64,000 nucleotides of DNA from Marasmius tenuissimus (taxonomy: Eukaryota; Basidiomycota; Agaricomycetes; Agaricales; Marasmiaceae): the NCBI GenBank assembly GCA_029532415.1, contig JAQOTA010000050.1, positions 5,952,001-6,016,000 of the forward strand. Direction: 5' to 3'. Made by a program: the position numbers and the translations under genes. Shown one piece after another: positions 45,694 to 55,908 of this stretch. Under the pieces are notes generated by a model. The model was not told the DNA's origin. It searched no databases and worked only from the letters and a program-made list of their open reading frames with translations. Within the stretch, counting starts at the first letter, position 1. The number at the start of each line of letters is the position of its first letter.

Positions 45694-47266
45694 CTAGAGG
45701 CGAACAGGAGAGATGATTCGTCTTACCTCTACATGATCACCGGTACCATTGTCATGGTGCGAGTCATCCCAGGTTATCGACTGTTGCGTGATTACAATCG
45801 CTCCAGGAGCGTTTTCACCATGGGTTCCTCGTGAGTCTCCAGTTCTCGTATCCCACCGACTCCTGCCACTCGTACTACTCAAGCCGATCGAAGTGAAGTT
45901 CCAGTCGGAGCTTCCGTTGGTAACAAATGGCGAGTTCCCTTTATATCCACGAGATCCAGGAATTTTTACTCTGGCGTTCAGGGAGACGAGAAGAGAGTTA
46001 GAATACAGCTTTGCCAGAGTGAGGGTGAAAGTGATGTGGACGTCCAACTGCGGGAATCCCATAAAAATGATAAGATCTGCCGTGGCTGCGAGTGCTGCGC
46101 TCACACAAAAAAACAAAACAACGATTTCGCTCAGTTTTCAAGATACAGGGGAACGCAGCTCGAGAGTTCTTACCGGTCAACGACCCAGTCTCCATAGTCA
46201 GGATGATGATGCGCCGGATGAGATCTTGCGTCTCTTTGTAACTGGAGTTTTTTCTGGAAAGCTAGGCCGTGACGAATTATGCATAAGTCCCAGTAATGGC
46301 AATATAGATGAAAGGGCTACTTACAACCCAAGCCATGGATATTGCAATGAGGACGTCGCAAGTCGCGCTACCTGCCAGCCACATCTGCGAAGGGGTGGTT
46401 CAGTTCTTTCCTGCCTTGACAGATGCATCAGTAACTTACAATGCTTCCTACGAAACACCGGTCTCGTAGCTCTGATAGGTATGTTATGGTAGCCGCGAGA
46501 CTTCCAGCGGTAATCGCTCCAACCAATTGAATAAACGCAGTCTATTAGGGCCGAGAAGGTTGAGCGGCAAGAACTCATCGAATCCAAGAAAGTCATTACT
46601 CACGATGAAAATTGCTCCAGGTAGTAAAATCTTTGAGTCGGATAAGAGTCGTATCCGGTAGGCGTAGTACGATTGAACCATAAAAGCAACTGGAAGCACT
46701 GAGTTGAGCACACGACACAAGCGTTGGAGTAGCCACCCGTCGCACTTATCCCGTCACAGAAGCATAGGTCTAGCCAAAGTAGACCGATTCGTCCGAGTTT
46801 GTCCAGATTCCCGTATCCATATCCAAATGATTGGAACGCGTCGTAGGTAATCATGGCAGTCTGAATGGTGTCAATTGCGAAGACACTATAAACAAGGCTC
46901 CGGAAGATGCGCTTGTCGTTTGGGAAGGCTGTGTAATAGATATCTGAAATAGAGCGAACGAAAGACGCTCAGTCGGAAGTTATCGGCAAAATCCTTTCGA
47001 CTAACAGGTCTGAACGCAAACCACGCCGTATAGACCATAGTTTAGGAGATATCCCATAAGCTACCTCATTTGTAAGTATTGGTCAATCTTTATTGCCATT
47101 ATAAAAGCATAACGACGTACCAGAGGACCCGTGCTGAGCATGAGCATGAACGTTGACCGTTAGTAGCTGAAGGAGGACTCGGCGATCGGGGAGGGGGATC
47201 CTGGGGAACTCACACTTCAGCAATGTTCTTGGGGATTGGACCCTGAGCAGCTCCGCCGTCAGACAT
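45694..47266 (-). CDS. DUF6534-type seven-helix membrane protein
   Basis: An integral membrane protein of a family abundant in Agaricomycetes; function not established. Spliced order: MSDGGAAQGPIPKNIAEV (47214-47266), a 13-nt exon TGPL (47121-47133), then LMGYLLNYGLYGVVCVQT. Then come YYTAFPNDKRIFRSLVYSVF, IDTIQTAMITYDAFQSFG, VAFMVQSYYAYRIRLLSD, a helix in AFIQLVGAITAGSLAATI, MWLAGSATCDVLIAISMAWV, and ETQDLIRRIIILTMETGSLT. The family-typical last block is ADLIIFMGFPQ...LAKLYSNSLLVSLNAR. About seven hydrophobic helices with a Ser/Gly/Asp-rich cytosolic tail follow to TAG at 45694. About eight exons with canonical introns; all joins I checked stay in frame. The topology resembles a receptor but no ligand motif is known. 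It is convergent with the G-alpha gene 2 kb away. Confidence 0.85.
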
Positions 47267-48281
47267 CGATATGGCGAGTAGGGGTTTACAGTTTCAAAAC
47301 CTGAGGTTCGTGCTGTTTTTAAGGGATGAGAGCTGTTTCCAACCTCGGGAGATGTTTCTCTTTATATATTGGCGAACCGAGTAGAGGGCTTTCCCATAGA
47401 CCATCTCAGATTTTGAAGCCGGCAGCGGTGTTCGGGCACTATACTATCATTCGAGCACCACAACTGCGGTTGGAACTCACTCCTATGTCGGCATCCCAGC
47501 GTTCTCTCCTCTCGTGACGAGACGTAATTATCTGGGTTCTAGTGATAGATGAAATGATTGCGGGGAACTCCGAGTTGCCTTAATCAAGGTCAAAGCAGTC
47601 ATACACGGATTCGCAGCCGCCTGCGTTTGCAGAACAGTTGCTATTGGTATGCAATGGTGTATCCCCACATGTACGTGGGATCCTCGACTTGTCGGTATGG
47701 TCTCCCCGGAGGTCGAGATGTTCACGGGAAATACAGCGCTCCGGCATGATCGACATATACTATCTGCTACAATCAGCGTACTTGATAGGATCATCTTACT
47801 GCTATCCTCTCGAAAGCGATCTCCGCTGTACTGGTACTCACCGACAGAATCGGTTTTTTGAACGTGATTTTCAACTGCTATTTCATCTCTCCGACAGCAT
47901 CAGCGACATCGGAAGCTATGGAGCTCGCAACGTCTGAGAATCTGATCTGATTCAACTTCAGGATGAAGGGCGGCAATAACAGGAATTGAAAAGTGGCAGA
48001 ATTGTGGAATCCCAACGGCAATTTCGGCGGCGTCACCACGAAGAACAGAGTCCATAGATATGTCCCGTCCTGGACTTGAGTAACCAGGGTAAACAGCGAC
48101 GAGGCCTTACTGAAGTGATGTTCGATGATCTCGATCAGGAGACCGTACATCTCCCCAAGTTCTGCTAATACCCTCGACGCTGTAGCGTGAGTGAAAAAGT
48201 GAATTAATCCATTTCTGGGTTTGGGTTTGATCGCAGAATATTGCTCTGTACAAGGGAGTAGATTTCCCGAGGATAAGATGT
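47267..48281. other. Intergenic region between divergent-facing 5' end and GMC 3' end
   Basis: A hydrophobic 90-codon minus frame at 47878-48150 and plus frames at 47326-47937 have no family signal or splice context. Nothing supported. Confidence 0.35.
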
Positions 48282-51200
48282 CTATGGGGAGAACTTTCCC
48301 TTGATGATATCCGACGCTGCAAAGAACAATTTAGTCTTCGAGTAGTCTTTGAAGTGGTCATCTCTCACCCAACTCTGCGATTGTGTAAACGGTGGCTAAG
48401 ATTTCCAGAAGCGCATCAGTCAGTTTCACCATCCATATTTCGAGTTCGCTCACCTTGCGTATGAGCCGCGATGTTTAAAGGGACAATGGAGAGATCTACC
48501 ACTCGTATGTTTTTCGTGCCATACACCTGCAGCCCCCTTCGTGAGCAGTCATTTGGATCAGGAGGCATATCTGGCCTTACCTTTAGATGCGTGTCAACGA
48601 CCCCATTTTTTTCACGTGGGAGCATAGAACAGGATCCCGCCGTGTCTAAGAGTACAAGATGAAACTCATCAGCCATCAACCTGCAAAGAGAAACGGTAGT
48701 AACTCACGCCATGTAGAACCCAGCGCATCTTTCCCCCATTCTGGTGTTCATGTTAGTAATGGGTAACGCCTCAAGGAGAAACCCAGCGATGGCCTGCTCA
48801 ACCTACCTGCCAACTTCTCATCAGTATCGACCGCGGGTCCAGGTATGTATTCGTAGGCTGTCAGTAATGCTCGTGAATATCGTTGACCGCGAGCTAGAGG
48901 GGGGGAACTTGCCAATCTCATCCCGCAGCGGCGATGCCTGTGCGATTTTTCTGGCGTATTTAATACCTTCCAGTAGAATGTCCCGGTCTAGATTACCACT
49001 ATAATCAAACGGAATCACACCGGTAAAAAAAGAGTGAATCATACCAATTTGATGTTCCCAGTAGTGAGGATCAATCTCTGGATCAACCAGCGGGTCGTTG
49101 GACGACGAATGAATCGTTCCTCTCGAAAAGGCGTGGTTCAAGAATATCGCAATCGAGACATACTTCTTTCCCTCGATGGGCGGCACTAAGGTCTCGCGTC
49201 AGACCCTCCCGACATATTCGAAAAGAGACCCCACTTACTCCCCGCTCCGAGAAATGTCGCTGTAACGGCAATTTCACAGTCAAGATGGCCATTCGGGATT
49301 CTTTCCAGCTGGATGTCATATTGTTCGAGTAAACCTGGCGGGTATCCACTGCTGTTTTTTACGTCTTCTTCAATCTGCTTCTTCTCTTGCTCATAGAGCG
49401 CTTGCGAGCGAGATGTAACATCGGCAAGCGGCACCCATGCAACGTTGGTAAACCCCGCAGTGAAAGCACCTTCTCCTTTTGCCCTAATTTATTGATTGAG
49501 TGCAGGAGAAACGAAAAAAATAAGTAGATTTGAACTCTCACAAGAGCTCAATGTGCTGCGCAGCCACCTTCTCGTCCCTGAGCATGTCCAAAGTCTCGGT
49601 CGTGGTATCTTCCTTGAGCTCTGCATGGGTGTCATGAAGCACTCCCGAATTAGGGCAAGGGAGATACGAACCATAAACGGTTCCTATAAAAGTATGCTCT
49701 TGAACGTTTCCCCCCACACCGTCGAGAGGGATCTTGACTGGCACCCCAATCTTGGACAAGACATCTTCGCGTCCAATACCAGATAGTTCCAGAATTTGGG
49801 GAGACTTCAACGCGCTGAAAACGATGTTGTTAAACGAAGTAGCGTCGTATTTCGTCTAATCATACCCTGCAGAGATAATGACCTCCCGTTTGGCGTGCGC
49901 GACGTGAACCCTTTTTTCATCCCCGTAGCTGAACTCAACTCCAGTCGCGACGATATTCCCATCTCCTTGTCCTGTAGTCACGAGTTTGTGAGCATATGCT
50001 GTCGTGAGAACGAATAAATTTGTCCGCGTCGATGCTGGCGCAAAGTATGCCTTTCGAGACGAGGTAAGTAGTCTGATTCAATAGAACGTCATGAGGACCA
50101 ACCGTGACCGCATAGCTTCTCGTATGTGTTCTTGGTTCGATCGAGCTTAGACCTATATGAACACCTGTTGTCTGGATTATAATAATGAGGGCCAGTTCCT
50201 TTTGCAGACGCGTGAATTAGGGCATACCTCTCCGTGGTACTGAGTTCAAGTAATCGGATTTAAGTTATCAACTCTCCGCCGGAAAAACACACTTACAGGA
50301 GCCCGAGCTTCGGGTATTCCCATTCCGAGTAAAGTCTACGTCAGTTCGAGATTCAGAATTAGTGCCATCAACGGTCAAAGTAACGTGGCGCTGCGCATCC
50401 TCACATCATGCGCCTTGTAGTCGATCTCGAACTTCAATTTGGGATGAGTGACAAACAGGGGACCTTGTACGTGTGTAAATTTCCCTCTGGGACATTATAC
50501 ATGACGAGAAACTTCATACCTGCGCCGTTGGAACGTGTTTCAAGATCCCAAGTGGCCTTCAAGGACTTTGCGTCGGTACGAGTCGTGGCGTCGATTGGCA
50601 CATATCTGCAAGAAACAAATAGAACATAAAATGGTAGCCAGAGTACCTCGAGTGGAGAACGCAACTTACGTGGCGGCCTTGCTGTGATACTTCTCATAGG
50701 TTCCCCAATTCCATCCTTTGTTTCCAAGCTTTTCCCAGGCTTGAAAGCAAGGGTTGAGTATCAAGTCTTTCAACAGGATGGGTTAGAAGAACGGACCGTT
50801 GATGTCTCCTTTGGGAGGGAGGGACCAAAGTTGGAAGTTCATCGCGGAGCTGCCTCCTAAGCTTTTCCCGCTATCGGTTTTGGACTCGTAAGGACGGCTG
50901 AATATTATTGAAGACTAGGAAATTGCTTACCGGGACCAAATGAACTCTTTCCCGTTCATATGTTTTTGGGGCGCCTATATTTTGAGCCGGCCATAGTTAG
51001 CTCACGTCTATCGTTCGAGGTCCCACCAGAGTGGCAGCGGTGATTCGGCTCCATAAGAAGTGTAAGTGGTGAACACAGACTGACCGTTTTGAATGCCCAA
51101 TCGTAGCGTGGATTACCGAACTGTGAGCCCCATTGATTTCCTCGGGCTGTGAAGGCAAATAATCAGAGGTGAGATCGTGTCGATAAGGCTCGGAAGTGAA

Positions 51201-51508
51201 CCAAAGTGACGCACTGATGAGAGGATCATTCAGGTTCGGGTTTCCGGCGTCAAGCACGAGCACAGATACTTCGGGGTCCTCGGAGAGTCGAGAGGCTACC
51301 ACTAGCCCCGCTGTCTACACAAGGTAAGCCAGGGTCAGAACACGTTCGATCGAATCATCTGTGTGGGATGTCAAGACTGACCCCTCCGCCTTAGTCAAGT
51401 GAGCAAATATCAGATCGAGAGAGCTCTCTGACTTGGACATAATCACGCACCGATAATGATGTAGTCAAAAGGCTGCGCGAGAGCTTTGTCGAGGGTAACG
51501 AGAGGCAT
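48282..51508 (-). CDS. GMC oxidoreductase (aryl-alcohol/alcohol oxidase group), apparently intact third copy
   Basis: FAD-dependent enzyme that oxidises alcohols, giving H2O2 if oxygen is the acceptor. Exon 1 (51451-51508) gives MPLVTLDKALAQ...FDYIIIG. The 8-nt microexon 51382-51389 (GCGGAGGG) adds GG, and exon 3 (51215-51314) gives TAGLVVASRLSEDPEV, completing the dinucleotide-binding GGGTAG. Exon 4 (51085-51146) is the full 62 nt. GKSLGGSSAMN is the GMC signature, ILELSGIGREDVL follows, the active-site region holds TAGSCSMLPREKNGVVD, and the end is VDLSIVPLNIAAHTQ, ATVYTIAEL, ASDIIKGKFSP with TAG at 48282. There are over fifteen exons. No signal peptide is seen, so it is probably intracellular, unlike secreted lignin-degrading aryl-alcohol oxidases. 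It is related to, but diverged from, the 21860-27998 pair. I found no lesion in the parts checked. Confidence 0.88.
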
Positions 51509-51566
51509 TGTTCTGTGAGATGGTGCGAGCTGGGTTGATGAAGTATTCACGATCGTCCCTTCCAGG

Positions 51567-51573
51567 TTTTATA
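51567..51573 (-). promoter_or_regulatory. TATA box of the third GMC gene
   Basis: TATAAAA on the minus strand about 59 bp before the ATG at 51508. Confidence 0.5.
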
Positions 51574-52824
51574 TTAACTGCGCTCGAACACGCCTCCAAT
51601 CACAATGTCGGGCTCCGCGGCAAACATGGCGTCCCTTTCTCCCCAGAGCAAACTTTGATATTTCATGCAATTTCGGGCGCAGCTGCCATTACTAACCTGT
51701 TGGGCTAAAACTCTATTAGAACCACGTTAGTATAGAACAAAAGGCCTGTGAGTTCATGAAAACCTACGTCAGGAGGGTTCGAAAGTGGGACCAATAAAGC
51801 CTAGCATCATACATATCCGTGACGGATCGCACAAAAATGGGGGGCAGAATTGTACTTAATCATAGGTAGCTCCTATCTGCTTCGCCTGACCAGAACAACG
51901 ATCTCGTACCTAATGTAAGTTGCCACTGTGGCTCAATAATCGTGATAAACGTTGCGGCGTTTCCTGATGTAGCCTTCGATAACGGATCGGCGTGAGCAGT
52001 GTAAATCTATCGTTGTATATCCAGAAAAGCTAGAACCTTGTCGAGGCCTTATGCAACGCACCGCGTGAAGTTGGGCTGGGTTCGAAAATTCACTGGGCGT
52101 ATATATTAGTCAAGGCCTAAGGTCCAGGTTGGGTGAATGGAGAGAGATCAGTAGTATCCCAGGCTCCAGCCGCAGGGCTACCAAGCCGAATCCGATGGCA
52201 TGGCAAGCCCAGGACGTGGGAGAATGCGAGACGGAATCTGATGTGGACACTCTTGGCGTCGTGTGTGAGCTAGGGCGAACAAAGAGTGAGTAATCATCGG
52301 TCCAACCAAGGCATGTCTGGCATGTCTACCAACCGTATCCGCGGAAATTTCGTTCGATATCTGATGACCTGCAGGCTGCTGCCTGGATTGACGGACTCGC
52401 GCTTGTCATTACTCAAGGTGCAAGGAATCGGTGCCTCTGATCCAACATAAAGAGCCTGCTGTGGATGAGTTTTTCTAACAGTCAGATCGTGATGTAAGTG
52501 ACACTCCAAACCCACAGCACCTGAATTCGTGGAATGCTTCAGCTTCGTGCCACGCGTTGAGCCTTCCAGCTTCGTATGCTATATTCTCTCAGGAGTCAGA
52601 CGATCTCATGCCTCTTCGTCGATCTTTTCTTCCAATATTCCCTGGCTCTGCTGAGAGTTTGATGCTGGAGAGAAAAAAGTTCTGGGGGTTGATGGCAGGA
52701 GTGAAGAGGACGTCAACCGTCGGCTGGCAGTCAGCTGGTGCGAAAATCAAATGCATGGTTACAGATCCGGTTCTTCGAAGTTCGAACCCACGGACAACAT
52801 TGATGCTTTATTGAAATCACGAAC
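51574..52824. other. Intergenic region, no supported gene
   Basis: Only frames under 90 codons without family signal. It lies between the GMC promoter and the tRNA-Glu gene. Confidence 0.4.
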
Positions 52825-52925
52825 TCCGTTATGGTGTAGTGGCTAACATTATCGCCTCTCATGCATTTCATACTTGGTTAAAATAGGGGACGCGATAGCC
52901 CAGGGTTCGATTCCCTGTAACGGAA
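52825..52925 (+). tRNA. tRNA-Glu (CTC) with a 29-nt intron
   Basis: The acceptor stem TCCGTTA/TAACGGA, D arm TGGTGTAGTGGCTA, anticodon stem ATCGC/GCGAT, loop CT-CTC-A and T arm CAGGG TTCGATT CCCTG are all present. The intron 52862-52890 sits after position 37. The sequence is close to other eukaryotic tRNA-Glu genes. Confidence 0.93.
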
Positions 52926-53995
52926 TTACTGTTACCAATTGCCTTTTTCCCTGCACCTCCGCATTTTGATTCGAGCCAGAAAGTATCCGAAAAGCCTGAA
53001 CCACATTTTGCCTGTAAGCGCGCATCGAACACAGTGAGCGATCGCCTCAGCCTCAATTAATCCGGCGATGATATCAAGAATGCTTTCGAGGTTCGGAAGG
53101 TCGGGGTTTAAGACTACCACTAATAGCAATGCCTTTCTAAATAAGCAGGATCTACGGAATACGGACTATATACACATATACATACCAATACGTTTACGGC
53201 TCGGGGATGCAAATAGTGGGGTAAGGTACTAACGGTATCGTACAATACATTGTTGGTTGGGTTGAAGTTGGGGGGCGGGGCACCTGATAGTAAGTGTCCA
53301 AGGAAGCAAGATATAATATATGAGAGTTCAAACCGAAAAGAAATCTGGCGTCTGGTGCACGAACACGGTGAAGAAGCAGGGTCAAAGAAGAGGGGGCGGG
53401 TGGAGAGAAGGAGGAAGCGGAGTGCGGGAGGAGGCATGTACAACACCGGGCAAGAAAGCAGAAAATGAAAATTAAAGAGGCGGGAGGCGAAGGCGAAAGA
53501 GGGGGTATACCAATCGTCCGTGTAACGACATATAGAACCGGTCTTGTACATGCATACCGCAGCACGATCATATACAAGACGAAAGCGAAGGACAAGAAAG
53601 CGAAGCGAGGATGTTGAGAGTGGGAGAGTTTCCCAATTTTGGCTGGAAAGGGAGGCATGCGACAACTTGTAGCGGCGTTGTAGCACGCGAAGCCACGTTC
53701 CGTGGGCGGGCCAGGGCACAGGGAGTCAAGAAAGGTTGCAGAAAACCGGAGGATTGAGGAAACTGCGGTGCATGGCGATTGGGATTCCGACATGCCAGAT
53801 AGGACGGAGCAAGAATTCGAGGGACGAGGATCCGAGAGCCGACATTATGAACGGAGCTGGGTCAAAGGGAGCAGGGTGGCATGAACGATGGAGTGGGGGA
53901 GAGTCGTCTTCGCCTCGAATCCTGGGTTGAAGACCGAATCACAAGCGTTGCCACATGCGAGGCATTGCCTTTTGCTTTCTCCGTAAGCAAGCCGC
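52926..53995. other. 3' flank of the HSP20-domain gene
   Basis: On the minus strand this is T/C-rich downstream sequence; two overlapping 199-codon frames (53120-53793) are low-complexity and have no family signal. Probably 3' UTR and spacer. Confidence 0.45.
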
Positions 53996-55908
53996 TTATC
54001 GAATGGGTATAACCTGAGTATCCGTAGACTCTGCAGGCCGCCCACACGAGATCTTCAACGTCAGAATGCCATCTTCCATCTCTGCTTGTACGTCTTCTTT
54101 CTGCAACCGAGGAGAGCAGGAACATGAGTAAATAACCACGGACAATAAGAAACGACCAAAGACACACCCTCGTCTCGGAAGGAACCGTCAACACCCTCGC
54201 GAAATCACCATACTTTCTCTCAGAACGATGAAACTGTGATGGTCCGGGAGCGCTGTTCGTCACCCCAGCACCGACACCTATGGTGATATCGACATCCTCC
54301 TGCCCGTCATCAAGCGTAACACTCGTACCCCCGACATCCTCTCCACCTCCACCATCGGCATCCTTCTCACCAACGGGCTCTCCTTGACCTGGGGAGCCTT
54401 CTCCAGAAGTTCCCTCCACAGCGATCCTGACCCCCGATCCCGACGCAGCAGCAGGAAACACAGGATCCATCCTCCCCTTCACAGTGACCTGCCTCAAGCG
54501 ATTGTAAAGGCAGGTCGCGAGCGTGATCTTCACCTGTGCCTTCTTAACCCCCGGAATCTCCATCGACACGTTCAACACACGATTTGTCGGGTCGTAGTGG
54601 AAGTCGGCGCGAGGGGTTAAGCGCGTTCGGCGTTGTGAGGGCCTCGCGTTTGCATTGTTGGTGCTGGGTTGCGTCTGCGTCTGAGGTTGGTATTGATGCA
54701 AAGAAGGAGATATGCGTGCTTGGGGCGACGTAGACGGAGGTGTTTGACCCTGACCATGGCCTTGACCCTGACCGGAGCTTGAAGCATACGGTGTAGCCGG
54801 CGGGGGTGGTGGGAACATACTCCCTGCTGGGGGCGTAAACGGGGACGTCCTAGAAGCAAGAAGCAAGGGGAAAACGATTAGCCGTCAAGTTTATCGCAAA
54901 GACGCAAAAGCCAAAGCCAAAAAAAGCGGCGGTCTAAACCCGCCGTTGCCCCGTACCAGAATAGAGAAGGGGGAGAAAAGGGGAGAAAAAACGGCGACTA
55001 GCACCACAAACCGGCGCTCACCTCACACTCGCACTCGTTTCCCCAAAACTCGTAATCACAGGTGACCCCAAAACCGTCGATGCGCTCGGTGAATGCGCAT
55101 TGCCTGTCGGTGACCTATGCTGATTGTGATTTTGACTCTGACTCGACGACTGCGGGTTTTGCTGTTGAATTGCGGTTTGCTGTTGATGTTGATGTTGATT
55201 CTGATGGGAACGAAAGCCCTGATTTCCATGCCCGTGACCGAAAACGCCCCTCGAGGAAGACCCCGCACCCGACCCTGAGCCCTCGACACGATGCTCACGA
55301 CCGGGAGGAGGCGGAGGCGGCTGCATCGCATGCATGTGAGATGGTGGGTATGGGTTCGTAGAGTTTCGTGCGTGAGCACGGCGGAGTGCAGATGTGTTTC
55401 GACTGCCTCGCGTGATGGTTGAAGAGCCGGTGCCAGGAGTGGGGGTGACAGAGGAGGAAGAGCAACCAGTCCCGGCTTCTCTAGGCGACATGCTTCCCCT
55501 GCCGCTCAGGTTGTACGACGTCTCGTCGAAGGAGAGTCGATGTGGCATATGCGGCCCGGGGAAGTGAGTCTCAGTAGGTGTAGTAGATGTAGGAGAATGA
55601 AATCGAGAATCGTCGGGCGAGAAGAATGAGTGCTGAATGGGTTGAATCGGTGGAACCTCAACTCGCTGCTGTATCTGCACCTGTTGCTGCTCAAGTGACT
55701 CCCACTGAGGTGTCAGGACGTCCATCGGTATTGGTGTGGTCGGAGACGGTATCTGAGCATGTGTTTGCGTTCGAGGCTGCTGAGCAGTTCCATGGGAATG
55801 GGTATGATATTCACCACCGCTACCACCATGCCCATTTCCATACGAATACGACATGGCAGCAAGGCGTTGAACCGGATGGAAGAGGAAGCTGTTCAAGTCC
55901 ATCTCCAT
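53996..55908 (-). CDS. HSP20/alpha-crystallin-domain protein with very long low-complexity N terminus, 557 aa
   Basis: Small-heat-shock-type chaperone domain at the C terminus. Exons 55022-55908, 54168-54849 and 53996-54100 sum to 1674 nt in frame. Residues 1-375 are Q/H/P/S/G-rich after a start MEMDLNSFLFHPVQR. The crystallin strands begin near 376 (ADFHYDPTNRVLNVSMEIPG), continue to QVTVKGR near 422, are interrupted by about 80 G/E/D-rich residues, and resume at ERKYGDFARVLTVPSETR with EDVQAEMEDGILTLKI to about 544. Family members usually have 150-250 aa, so this is two to three times longer. The start at 55908 is my choice: an in-frame ATG at 55989 lies before a TTTTTTTACAG acceptor, which suggests a 5' UTR intron. 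Partners or stress induction cannot be read from the sequence. Confidence 0.82.

Noticed and set aside
45749..46492. 247-codon plus-strand frame
   Set aside because: Antisense to the DUF6534 gene, whose helices and splice sites on the minus strand explain the region.
53120..53793. Two 199-codon minus-strand frames
   Set aside because: Overlapping, C/T-rich, low complexity, directly downstream of the HSP20-domain stop; better explained as 3' UTR.
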